A stretch of 64,000 bases of DNA from Mortierella alpina (lineage: Eukaryota; Mortierellomycota; Mortierellomycetes; Mortierellales; Mortierellaceae). The notes beneath the pieces are model-generated. The model was given only the letters and a program-made list of their open reading frames with translations. It ran no database searches and was not told where the DNA came from. The DNA is taken from positions 620,001 to 684,000 of the forward strand of contig JANATF010000006.1 of NCBI GenBank assembly GCA_029449245.1, in the 5' to 3' direction. Of this stretch, positions 46,368-57,827 are shown in pieces; position 1 is the first letter of the stretch; every line of letters starts with the position of its first letter. The position numbers and the translations under genes were made by a program.

Positions 46368-47072
46368 TCAGAGGGTGTCAAACATAGTCAAAGACCTTAC
46401 GAAGCGATCAACGCCGTTCCTAAAGCCCTCTGCGCCCATCGTTTCAGGATTCACATTGCCACTCGTCAAACTGGAGCTCGCCAGCGGATTCTTGACGACG
46501 TGCTCGACATAAAACTGGGTATAGATCTGGCGAAGCGCCTGCTGGAGCGACTCGACGCCTGGGTCAGAGTTGAGGACAAACTTGAGGCCTGTCAAGGTCT
46601 CGTAGTAATGTAGCTTGTAGTGTGAGGTCTTGTAAGCGATAAATCCGTCATGACTATTACCGTTCAATTGCAGTGCGAAAACAAAAACGTTCCTTAGTAC
46701 TGATTCGATAGTGCTGCGGATGTTGCGGTCATGAAAAAGTCTTTGTACAGCATGCTGTCCTGAGATTGCTTTAGGGAAGATGCTTAAACACGTCCTGCAT
46801 TACCTCTGGCCTAGTTTCTTGACAAGATTCCTGAGCGAGTAGACGACACCGTAGACCAGCTTTCCTTCTTCCTCGAGAGACATGTTCATGCCTTGCCGTG
46901 GGTCTGTCATGGTGGTGGTTGTGGTGGTCGATCCTCCACCGCCTCCGCTGGGCTGGGATGCGAGTGGGTCGGTGTGTTGGTCGAATGGAGCTTTGCCTGT
47001 GTGTCCACGATGCCAGTCGTGGTAGTAGATGCATTGACAATGCCTGTCAAAGATGTACATGTTGTAGATCAT
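46368..47072 (-). CDS. BET5: TRAPP complex subunit Bet5/TRAPPC1
   Basis: Core longin-fold subunit of the TRAPP complexes, the Rab1/Ypt1 exchange factor in ER-Golgi traffic. Exons in transcript order: 47072-46804 and 46653-46368, giving 184 residues. It opens MIYNMYIFDRHCQCIYYHDWHRG, in family style. The second half has FIAYKTSHYKLHYYETLTGLKF and a C terminus RFVRSLTMF. Compared with human TRAPPC1 (145 residues) it carries an insert of about 35 residues (residues 24-60), rich in Gly, Ser and Thr, in the loop after the first strands. The start codon is 246 bases from that of divergent KGD4. Confidence 0.93.
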
Positions 47073-47318
47073 GATGCACAACTGGATGAATGTCCTGATA
47101 CTATGAAGCTGAGGGTAGCCGTTGAGGTTCCTGGATCGCGCGTCCGTTGTCCTTGTTCCTTGCTCAGGATGAGTAGTTAGAAGCGATGCGTGTGACTTCG
47201 GCAGTGAAAGTGTGAATGTGAATGTGACGTATAATATTATCTGGTTGCGGGGAGGCCCGCACTTGCTCCCGTCAACATCCTCGATCCGTTGGAACACCAC
47301 AAAACCCGCACCCTCATT
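47073..47318. promoter_or_regulatory. bidirectional promoter BET5 / KGD4
   Basis: Only 246 bases separate the two start codons, so the genes must share promoter sequence. No TATA box is seen in either direction, which fits housekeeping genes. Confidence 0.6.
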
Positions 47319-48068
47319 ATGCTTCCCTCAACCATCAGCAGAGCTGCCGTCCAGGCACGCGTTCCCCTTATCAAGTTTCTCGGACCCCGCAGTGCCTTGA
47401 ACGAAGGTATGCCTCTTGCCGCAGCATGGACAGTTTTCTCATTCTGTTTCTTTCTTCAGGAACCAGCCGCTCGAGGCACTGAGACCTGTGGCAGCCTTTC
47501 GTGGAATGCTAATCCAGGACCAAGGAACGGGAATCAATGCCAGGAGTGGGATTCGTATGTCCTGAATATCCTGAGTAGTGGCAGACAACATACAACGCCT
47601 CAACTTTCTGCAGTGGGGTTGCTGGTCCTCTTTCGTAGAAAGCAGATGAGTGTCCATATGTGCATGGCAGTTTCATCACACTTGGAGCAAGGTCTTGCAA
47701 CAACCAGTCTCGCAACAACCAAACACATTGACCCTGGCCAGCTGATCCGCACCTCAGCACGTTAGTGAATGGGACGCTTGTTATTTTTACCTGGTACTGA
47801 CTCGACCTCTGAACTCCTTGGCTTTTACGGCATAGCTCATCATGCTCCTGCTCGCCACCCTGCAGCACCCAAGGATGCTGAATACCCTCTGAAGGCTGTC
47901 GCGCCCGTAAAAGCGTCTTCTTCGTCATCGCCTTCAAAAGCTTCAGCAGCACCAGGAGGTGCCGCGAGACACTATTTGGACTTTACGGAACTTCCTTCCC
48001 GTTATCGTCATCCTCAATTGACACAAGCTGAGATTGATGCAGTTGAGGTAATGTACCATCTGCCGTAG
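47319..48068 (+). CDS. KGD4: 2-oxoglutarate dehydrogenase subunit 4 (Kgd4/MRPS36-like)
   Basis: Small mitochondrial protein that tethers the E3 component to the 2-oxoglutarate dehydrogenase complex; long misassigned as ribosomal S36. Exons 47319-47406 and 47836-48068 give 106 residues. The N terminus is basic and mitochondrial-like, followed by PLIKFLGPRSALNE, resembling the family motif PLIKFxGKR. A low-complexity Ala/Ser/Pro/Lys linker leads to the conserved C terminus LPSRYRHPQLTQAEIDAVE. The final residues are uncertain: a GTAATG after that block could be a splice donor, making the real end different. The intron is 429 nt. Confidence 0.78.
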
Positions 48069-50843
48069 TGCAATCTGGCGCCAGGGAAACCAATTATACG
48101 CACAGGAGCGTGAAAAAGATTGAGTAGCAGCGCGATGAAGGTGATTTTAAACGCAAGCAGCATGCACGATCCTTGGCACGATTTGAAACGAGGACACAGT
48201 TTTCAACGTGCGGATACCATGCAAGAGGCGAGCACAAGCATGGACGCTGCATGTGAAATTAGAGCCATTTTCATGGAACGGCGGTCGAAATGTCGGTGCC
48301 CCCTGATACCAATGGACCTGTTCCACTAACACGCTCGCGCTTTACACTTTGCTTGGTATAGGCTGGAGGTGCCACTTTGATTTACTAGGCAGGATAGACA
48401 AGACTCTCTGAGCTGACAGCATTCTACCCCTATTCAGGGACAATAAACCCATTATTACTTACTACATAAGCCTGTGTGGTGGTGGTGGTGGTGGCGGGGC
48501 AGTAGCAATGGCGGCAAACAAAGATGCTAGACTGCTGGTCTCGTAATGAAAGGCCATAGCTACGTTGTGATAGAACAACGCAGTGGATATAAAAGGGGAA
48601 AGGTCCACGTTCCCTCGTGTCATGAAGCTAGAAGGATGAGAATATTCAGCAGAATGAGGGGGCCACAGCGGTAGCACAGGCGGAATCTCGCAAAAAGAAT
48701 GCAAGGAACGGTGATCCCTGATGAACTATGAGGGCCTCCTGTCCTACAAGGTTGCATTACAACCCGATGGCAAATGATATTTTTTGAGAGCCTTTTGGCA
48801 CACGCTAAATAAGGCGCCGCGATACATATCCTTTGTACACAACACAACACACCCTGCTCCGCCTGGACTAGAGAGTTTTATTACAATGCTGCATTTATCG
48901 TCGTTGTTGTCATCTGAGAGCCATTCCTAGAGTGAGTGGAAACGCACAGAACGGACAGTGACCCTGGTAGGAGGATCTGAACTCAAATGGTCCTCCGGGT
49001 ATGAGTTAACCTCACTCTGGGGATATCTAGGATGGAACAAGGATTGCCGACGGGTGAACTTGGAGCAGTGCTGTGGTGCTGTTTGCTTGCGGACAAGCCT
49101 TGAGCTCAGCAAGACAAAAAAAGGGGAGGACCGATCTTTCCATCTGAATAGAAAGGATGTGTCGGAACAATGTATTTCGCCTGCACGTTGATTGTGCTTT
49201 TTGCATCTCAGCCAACGAGATCAAGGAACATGCATTCAGGTCCACGGTACTCGCTTTCACAAGGTCATACATACATAACCATTATCTACGGTAGTCTCTG
49301 GTTGCTGGTGTTGTATAACATGTATCTACCATGCAAGCACGAGGAAGGTGCAGCCGTTTGCAATGGAGGCCACTGTTTATTGGCTTTTCGTCATTTTACC
49401 TTCTCTCTTACTTTAGCGCAGGCCAACTAATTAAAAAAATTTCAGAAGCCGTTGGATCTCCCCCCGGACGATGAAATGTGGATTCTCGTGTTGAGTGCTG
49501 AGAGTGTCCTCTTTAGCACTGCCTGAACTGGAGTTGTGGTGCGTCGGAGGAAACATGAAAAGTTCTGGCTGTTCATCTTTCACTCTTTTCTCTTTTCTTT
49601 GATTCCTCGGTTCGCCCACTTTCCGTCAACACTTTACGAACACTCTTCTGCACATCTTCATCTTCTACACCAATCCGTCATCGACTGCTCCTATCATACC
49701 TACAATAACTCTCATTCCTTCGCCCTCTCACCCCTCTCCTCTCCAGCACCCTTTGCAATCTCTTCACTCCTCACACTCACTTCTTCCGAAAGTCAGTTAA
49801 CTGAACATCAGGCTTGACCTGCTTGCACAGTCCACCTTAGGTACGCCTCTTCTCTTTCAATACCACCACACTCTCCAGCACCACCGCCCACTGTTTTACC
49901 CTCTCCTTCTCGCCCTTCACTACCTCCAATCAGACACATCTGCCCTTATGCAACCCAGCCCTTAGCCCTTACCCTGAATGGACCATTGTACGCCAGTGTC
50001 CTCCTCCCCTGATCTTGTTCAGCACCTCTCCCGCTCCCCTGTTTGTTCGACTCAATTATGGTGTTTTTTTTGTCTTTTGTGCAGCATCTTTCACCAACAA
50101 GGGCATTGAGCATTGGAGTAAACAAGACATCTGATACCCCCTGTTTTCTTTGTCGGTGTTGGCCTTTTTTTGTGGTTTTCCAGGCGACTCTCACTCTGAA
50201 AAAGACTTGATATTTCGGTAAGAGCACGACTTCGTCACATAGCATAATGCAGAATCGGCTGGCGAGGATGCTTGCTGGACAGAAACCAGCAGAATGGATG
50301 ACACCAGCAGTGAAGCGAGTGCCTGCGGCGAATCGTCCAAAAGGCAAAGGGGGGAAGACACAATGCATGCAGACCTTGTTTCATTGCGACGCTCGACCGT
50401 GACGATATCCAACGTCTACCCTCGTTTTTTTGTCCCCTATTTTCTTCTGACTCGTGTCGCGTTTGGTCCTACTTCTGTTCTCCTTCCCGAAACAACGTTC
50501 TGGTCTGCCCTTGGACACTGTCTATTATTTCACTCCCAAACCCTCCTCCGTGCGAACATCAACAACGTTCTTGGGTCACGATTCCTGCATAAACAAACAC
50601 TTTGACCCTCCCCAACCCCAAATAAATGCAACATATCCTCTCATCCTCACGCACCCTGTCCCCTCGCCTTTTCTCACACTTATCCACGCTGGAACATATT
50701 CTGTCACTGTGAATGGACACCTTGTGCAACCAACCCTTCAGTAGTTTCTTTTTCCTGGGTCAGTGGATCTTTGAAACGCAATTAATGTTTGTGTACTTAC
50801 TGCTCTCAACTCAATGTTTTGCCCGCTGTTCGATAGACGCACC
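48069..50843. other. long intergenic region, leader of Cys-rich surface protein
   Basis: About 2.8 kb. A (TGG)n microsatellite lies at 48477-48494. CT-rich tracts (49560-49830 and 50420-50760) look like leader sequence. A GTACGC donor near 49840 and a TAG at 50835-50837, seven bases before the downstream start, would permit a 5' UTR intron of about 1 kb. No protein gene that I can support. Confidence 0.45.
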
Positions 50844-52058
50844 ATGCGCTTGCCCGGCGTCCCCAACGGGCGTGTCACTCACAGCCTCCCCACCACCGCC
50901 ACATCTAAAACCTGCAAGGAATTCTCGCGGCCTTCTTCTCGACGCCCACTTTCGTTGACTTGGTCATTACTCTGCTCATTTATCGTGCTCAACGCATGCC
51001 TCTCAGTTCTCTCGCCTTCGACCGCCGGAGGCAGATCTCATGCTGCACTTACTGCCGGTTTCTGTGGCGACTGTTCGACGTTCGCGAACGCGATAGGCGA
51101 ATGCGGAGGAACTTTTACGAATAAGGATATCGAGATCGTAGGAGAGTATGTCCTTCAGCAAGCGTACTCTAAATGCCTCTGTAAGTCTGTCATTCAACAG
51201 GTGCTGTGGACCTGCGCAAAGTGTGAGTTCTTGGCAGGCTTCAGCCAAGCCAAGGCTCCACCTCCTCAGAAGTATCAGACCCAGTGCATTGCATGGGGCC
51301 ACACGTATGATGATTGGAAGCTACCCTTCCTGGGAACGGTCGCTCCAGGCACCGTGACGGACGTTGGAGCGGGTCCAAATCCACCAGCTCCCCAGCCTTC
51401 GACCCCGACCAACAACCCGAACCCGCCTAAGCCTGGACCAAGCACGACTGGCAGTGGCGGCGGCAAGCCTCCATCGTCAGCGGATCCTACCTTGCCCAGC
51501 GCCTCCTCAGACAACTCTACCAACCCCGGAGGCGCCGCTGAGTCCAGCTCTGGACCCAACACGACGGCCATTGGAATTTCAGTGGGAATTATCGGTGTTG
51601 TGGGCGTCGCTGGAGCAGTTGTGGTCGTGATGATGAAGAAGAAAAAGAGACGAGCCATGCGACACATCGATCTGGCGGACCTGAACGTACTCACTGACAA
51701 GCGCACGCGGCCAGAGAGTCCCCTTGGCCCTATTGCTACAGCCACGCCAGCCGCCATTCGTGCTCGAGATCCTACCCCACAGCATCAGGATTACGAGGAA
51801 TCCAATTATGGTCAAGGATACAATGGACAACGGCAATACTATGAGCCAGGCTCGGACTATAATGGATACGGCCAGCAACGTCGATACAATGAATATCCCC
51901 AAGACCCTGGATACGCACAGGCTCAAGGACAGCAGCAATATTCGGACGAGTACTACGACCAGCAGTATTATCCTCAGTCTCAACACCATGCTCAGTACTC
52001 GCAGCCCCAACAGGGCTACTACGAACCTGCAGTCTCTCAGGCCCCTCCCCGCTTCTGA
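50844..52058 (+). CDS. Cys-rich single-pass surface protein, function unknown
   Basis: I do not recognise a named family. Intronless, 404 residues from the ATG at 50844 (good context, CACCATG); an in-frame ATG at 50814 would add ten residues. A hydrophobic signal or anchor spans about 36-60. The ectodomain has eight Cys within about 90 residues (FCGDCSTF, GECGGTF, KCLCKSV, WTCAKCEF, TQCIAW), so it is probably a small disulfide-bonded fold. A Pro/Ser/Thr linker of about 75 residues precedes a transmembrane helix (IGISVGIIGVVGVAGAVVVVMM) with a Lys/Arg stop-transfer. The 150-residue tail is Tyr/Gln/Pro-rich. It converges on the PMT gene with 111 bases between stops. Confidence 0.65.
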   Translation: MRLPGVPNGRVTHSLPTTATSKTCKEFSRPSSRRPLSLTWSLLCSFIVLNACLSVLSPSTAGGRSHAALTAGFCGDCSTFANAIGECGGTFTNKDIEIVGEYVLQQAYSKCLCKSVIQQVLWTCAKCEFLAGFSQAKAPPPQKYQTQCIAWGHTYDDWKLPFLGTVAPGTVTDVGAGPNPPAPQPSTPTNNPNPPKPGPSTTGSGGGKPPSSADPTLPSASSDNSTNPGGAAESSSGPNTTAIGISVGIIGVVGVAGAVVVVMMKKKKRRAMRHIDLADLNVLTDKRTRPESPLGPIATATPAAIRARDPTPQHQDYEESNYGQGYNGQRQYYEPGSDYNGYGQQRRYNEYPQDPGYAQAQGQQQYSDEYYDQQYYPQSQHHAQYSQPQQGYYEPAVSQAPPRF

Positions 52059-52169
52059 TAATTTGGTCCAAAAAAAGAAAAGCACTTGCTTCAAAGTAAT
52101 AAACCCAGCCAGCGACGCTGAGTTGACCCATGCAAAGCATCCAAAATCACAACAGGCTTCCTTTAAATC

Positions 52170-55100
52170 TCAAATTTCGGAGGCATATTCTATCTGACCT
52201 TGCATGGCCAGAACTTGCGCTCTCAGATTCTCTTGTGCCCCATCTCCGTGCCCATGCTGATCAGTGCTTGGTAGATCTTGAGTGTGCTGATTTTCTTTGT
52301 CTGTTTGAACGGGTATCGCTTCTGAGGGATCCTGGGATGAGCCTGCACTGTCTTGCGCTTTCAATTGCTCCTGCTGTTGCGCCTGCAACCGTTGCTCGTG
52401 AGCTCGCTGCCGTGCTAATAGCAGTTCCTCAAGTTCCTTCTGCCTGGCATCCAAGGCCCTCTTCTCTTCCAAGAGCCTCCGTTCCTCCTCCTCCGCAGCG
52501 TTGATGTTCGCTCCAGGATCGGCTGCTTTGTTCACATGCTCCACTGGTGTCTTATTCTGATCGACATGACCATGTTCGTGAGGATGACGGAAGTGCTCGT
52601 GCTCGTAATGCACGCTTTCTTCCTCACTAAATGGTCCCTCATGGTCGTGTTCATGATCCTCCTGTCCTGTTGGACCCTCCTGTGCGCTGTCGTGCGGAAG
52701 ATCCATCGCCGTTGCTGCTTGGTAGTAAAACTGGCTGTTCCTCTTCTCCTCTGCCTCTTCATGCTTCTCATGCTCAGCCCGATCCTCGATCACGATCTTG
52801 GCAGTGGCAGCCTGAGGTCGAGCGTAAGCCAAGTTTTGTCGCTGGCAGACAAACTCCCATCCGCCGAGCGATCGAACTCTTTCGCAGCGGGAACGTGAAC
52901 TAAAATCGTTTCCATAGGCGAGTGGAGAGAGACTGTGCCAAGAATAGATGACCGCCAGGATAAGCAACAGTCCTATACAGTGCCGTCGTCGCTTGGGCCA
53001 ACGCTGCCAGGCTCGATCGATGCGCGAGACGAAAAGTAGGATGGAGAAATAGAGTGATGGCAAGTACTGATAGAGGTACAAGTCATGGTCCATGAAAAAG
53101 AATGGTGCGTAATGAACAGCCCAACTCACGAAGAATGTTCCTGAGGCGACTGAATAAAATGGCGTTAAACCTAGCGAAGAAGGTTATGTCATCGACAAGG
53201 TCAATATTAAAGCCGCGTTCAAAGGTCATAAATATCAAGGCTTGCGTGCTGTATGATTACCAAAGCGTTCGCGCCTAATGCGACTCCCGCTTCCGCGTCG
53301 AAAGAGCATGGGAACACTCTTGAAGCATCCAATCATATACATGGCGGCAGTGAAGGAGGCAGTCCACCACACCAATGGGTTTCCAATAAGATATACGTAG
53401 TTGTTCGTCTCCTTGCTGCTGTAATAATTGATTCCGCGCCTCAAGAATGGCCAGCTGCCTGGATGTGATTGATCGCTTCTGCTACCATAGTACTGTTTGT
53501 CTGCATGAATAGGCGAAGGCTGAATATTGTGGCCTTTCAGCGCCATCCTGAACAATGGACTAACCCATGAATCTCCTTGGCCAGAGCCTGGTAGCAAGTT
53601 GAAATCAATTAGTAAGAGACCGATGTATAATACAAACGGGGTTATGATGAGGCAGGCACAAAGTGAGAGAAGCTGCCTGCAAAAGTCGCGCTACGGTGCA
53701 GAGAGAGTTTCAGTATCAGTGATAACTATAAGAAGCGTGTTTAGGTAAGCCATTCGCCAGGAGAAGAGAATGGAGACAATAACGCGAGCCTTACCGTGTT
53801 TAGGTAGAGATGTCTTCTAGACACCTGAAGGTACTTGAAAAGACATAGTCCAATAGTGGCAAGGGTGAAAAGACCAGTCCACTTGACGCTACATGCGCAA
53901 TTACTTGCATTAGGACTTATGCGATGCGAAATACAGGCATGGTAGCATCAGGGGCATTGTCTTTACCTGGCAGAGAGGAATACGCCAAGACCCGTCTGAA
54001 GCAACCATGTCCACCATCCAAACGTGAAGGGCCGATTGCGATGGTTGTAGAAATTGATCCATGCCAGCATTGTATATCCAATGAAGAGCAGCATGGGTGC
54101 ATCCAGAAAGATAAATCTACTCTGTGTGATCAACGCATTTTCTAGAAGTCCAGACCATGTTAGGTAATAAAACTATTAAAAGTCATGGCTGTGCGTGAGG
54201 TAAAGGAGTTACATCTTACCAAATGTCACCAAAATGGCGCAGAGTATGGCAGCCTGCGTAGAATGCCCAGATCTCTTGATGGTAAGATACGAGATAGGAA
54301 CTAATCCTACACCACAGGCAGCTGCAAACATTCGCATGCTAATAAATGGCACGTATTTGCTATAGAGTCTGGACGATCTTCATCAGCATTTCGAAGGCAA
54401 CTTGGTGCTGATTTTCTCCTGTCCAAAGTACATAGGATCCAACTTACTTGCCGCGGGCAAAGTCGAACTGCTCATGGAAGCCTTGAAAACGGGCAACTGC
54501 AGAATACAGCAGTTTGCCAAGTGGCGGATGCATGTCCACGACAAGCTTGCCATTAAGGTAGTCGCGAACGAAGCCTCCCGTGTGCTGTTCATCGAAACTA
54601 ATTGGTGGCAAGAGAATGAGTGGACTGAGTAAGAGACCAGAAGTATCGATAGAATCCTTGACTGAATAAAAAGAGTGTGATCTTACACCACAGCAGCCGG
54701 TACAGCCAGCTTCCAGATCCTGACAAAGGCAGCTATCGTGACTAAGGTGCCGATGATAATCCTTTGGCCCACCGGACCTTCCCAACCCCCCTTTGCTAAC
54801 TGTCTTTTCTTCCATCGCTCGCTCTCATTCATCTCTTCGCCATCGTCCTCCACCCCGTTGTACTCACCATAGTCCTCATACGGATCGCCGCTCGGGAGCA
54901 GCAAGTCCCAGTCATTCAGTAGTCCACTCAACCTGCCTCTCTTATTCGAGTCATTTATACTTTCTTTCCTGCCGTTGTTGTTGGGTGCCGAGGCTGTTCT
55001 CTTTTGTCGGCGATGGTGTGTGCTGTAACTGCCCAAACTGTTCTGACTGTACTTGGCGTCGGAGGGCAGTGAATTAGTCGTAGGGAGATATGTTTGTCCG

Positions 55101-55696
55101 AACCCACGACTGGAGCTGCTGGCGCTCGACAACGACACTAGGCCTGGCGAGTACTGCGACTCTCTTGCGCCCGGGTCGAGTTCTGTATCAACACTCAGCG
55201 AGATCTGAGAAGAGTTGCTGTGAGATCTGCTATGAGCACGATGATAATATCTTTGCCTTTGTTGACCAGCTTGGGTTTGATACTGGTGGTGTTGCTGTTG
55301 TAAATGATGATATGATGGTGAGGCGACTCCTACCGAGGAGTCGTATCCACTGCTGTACCCTTCGCTGTCCTCAAAATCGTGTGGACGATACTGCTGACTC
55401 TGGCCGGTCGGCGAGGAAGTGGCTGACCCACTGCTGCTGTAGCCATCGCCGTCGGGATACCTGTTTATGTTGTCTCGATTGAAGTTGACTCCCAGCCCTG
55501 GAGACGTGCTATCCCTGTCGTATTGCTGTTGGCCATACTGGCGAGAGACTGATGTAACGCCTGCTTCACCATAGTCCGGATAGTCAGATGGATAACTACT
55601 GCCTCGGGGACGAGATGAAGCAGCATCGAGGATGTCGCCTGAGGCCCATAAAAGTGGTTGTGAAGATCGTAAAGGATTAGACTCCTCAGAGGGCAT
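52170..55696 (-). CDS. protein O-mannosyltransferase (PMT family) lacking the MIR domain
   Basis: PMTs transfer mannose from dolichol-phosphate-mannose to Ser/Thr in the ER lumen. Seven exons in transcript order: 55696-54687, 54597-54448, 54359-54220, 54141-53967, 53888-53795, 53690-53261, 53149-52170, giving 992 residues with all phases closed. Residues 1-300 are Ser/Tyr/Gln-rich and disordered. The catalytic loop has the conserved Asp-Glu (VFDEQHTGGF, 337-346) and DMHPPLGKLL (358-367). Downstream are ENALITQSRFIFLD and multiple helices. Between the helix ending near residue 554 and WPFLRRGINYYSS (603) lie only about 48 residues, where other PMTs carry the roughly 180-residue MIR domain. The C-terminal tail has a His-rich segment (about 830-861) and a coiled coil (about 883-935). 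Confidence 0.88.
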
Positions 55697-57827
55697 GCTG
55701 TTGAAGGATAGTGTGATGTGGCGACGGAGAAGACGATCATGCAAGGCACGACCTCAAAAAGAGAGAGAAAGGAAGAGAGAGATAAAAGGCACATTCAGGA
55801 TTGAGCGGAAGGAGAGTGAAGGAAGTGATGGAAAAGGAGAAGGTGGAGCACTGCCTTTTAGTTGTTTTTGGAACTCATATTGTTCGAAGAGGGGAGGAGG
55901 CTGGCGGTAAAGGGGCCATAGTCATAGGCATAGGCTCGTCTGATTTTCATAGACCACGCGTCCAGGACAGTTGCTGGCATACGGAGCACTGCTGCAGTGC
56001 GGGAGAGAGCAGCGATCGGTGGTTAGGCCCACCTGTACTGCAGCGGTCGGCCTTCGGGTAGCTCTCTGCCGATCAAGCCAAACAATACTCCGGGCGGGGC
56101 TTTGCGTTCACCCGAATTTTGGGAATTGGCATGGAATGGATGCTCGCTATCGTCTTCCTCCCTATCATTTCTATCTACGAACTGGCAGCGAAACTCTACG
56201 GATCCAGAGGGCGTGAGAAAGCAGTGGTCCGCATCGTTCAAAGACCTAACTTGACGTGGACGATAAAGCTTGACGATGGGCTCCCTTGACTTTATCAACA
56301 AAACATCCTTGGACTGTTCGAGAGCCTTCTCTCCTCTTCCACTTGGGATGATAGAAAATGGTCAGATCCAGCAAGCAGTACAGTACTTTCTGTGTTGTAA
56401 AGGTCAGGGGCTGTGAATCTCTTCTTCTTCAGTGAACTTCAAAGTTCAGTCTACAAAGTACAAACCAATCCACTCCATTGCTTGCTGTGAGGACGACAAA
56501 GGGCATACTGTACAATAATTGCACGCAACAGCTCTCTCCACAAGCGTTCTCCGAACCTTGATGACTACTGTAGCCCAGTCCCCAGATCGTGTGGGGGATC
56601 TGGAGCGCATTTGTTTTTGATGAGTGAGGGAACAGGAAAACCCCGCTCCAGGCTGCTATTCTGGGATAACAGCTGGGATTGGGTGGGTCAAGCTGACTGG
56701 CAAGTCCTTGGCTTCTGGCTGAAGGACACGTAGCTGCATGCGGGCAGAGTGAATCATTGGGGAACAAACCATTGCACCGGGCACCGCACTCGCGAGACAA
56801 GATAGATAGATAGATAGAGAGAGTGAGAAAGCGTGCGTGTTCGTGTGTTTGTGTGTTTGTGTGTGAGGTACGAGGTGTGGCACCTTGTGTAAGTCGAAGA
56901 TGGGGCTGTTTCGGTGCCTCCCATAATTGCAAATGCCCTTGCTCCCATGAAAGGCTGGCGTGCAAAAAAAATAACAACACTTTGACCCAGTTCCTTTTTC
57001 TGCTTCAGCACAGACTCCCGTCAAGCCGTCGAGCACACTCCCCATCGTCAGCACACCTCCTTTTCGCTCAACACACTTCCTCGCCAGCTGGACCCCCTTC
57101 GGCCTCCTCAGTGGCACAATCTCTTGGCACCTTTTATTCGCAAGCGCTAATCCAGTCTGGCCCTCCATTCAACCCCCCCGCCGACATCCAATCTGCAAAG
57201 CAACGCACCTCACAGCTTGTCCTTGCGTCAATGACCGTTCGGCAAGGGTAAGAATGAGTCCAGGGATATCTCCTTGTCCTAGCAGTAACTACCTCCACTT
57301 CAGAGTTGGTGCTTCGCTCTTGGCAGACCTCACCTTTTTTTTTTGAGAGCATAAAGGGCTGCAGATGCAACCACACTGGATATGGCAGGAGCGACCACAG
57401 CTTTGCATGCAGGAAGCAGGAAGCAGGGAGCTGATTCTCTTTCTCGATCATCATTTTCCATAACATTGCACTCTGATGCAGACCGCGCACCCTCGTTGCG
57501 ACCAAAGCAGGATAGAACACAGGACCATGATTGCAAACTGTGAGAAGGCTGCAGATGGTGGTTGCGGAGCAGTCCTCGGGCATTCGAGGTGTTCCTCGTT
57601 GTATTTGGGTCAATGGTCGGCACGCGCTCAACCTCAATACCGGAACTCGTCTTCCACAGGGGCTCGCTCCGCCTGAATGAAAGCATGAGTGGCCGAGTGA
57701 ATCGCTCACCAGCTCAATTTGATAATTCATATTCCTTGCCCCTTTCCTTCTCGACGGTGTTGTCGGCGATTGTTCTTTGGTCCATTAACCACTACTTTTC
57801 TTTCTTTCTACTTATCAACTTTACCCG
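55697..57827. other. divergent intergenic region PMT / IPT factor
   Basis: 2.1 kb with the upstream regions of both flanking genes. A (GATA)n repeat lies at about 56801-56817, and a GTGTTT/GTGTGT tract at about 56835-56865. Several open stretches overlap on both strands but none has a family signature. Confidence 0.45.
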
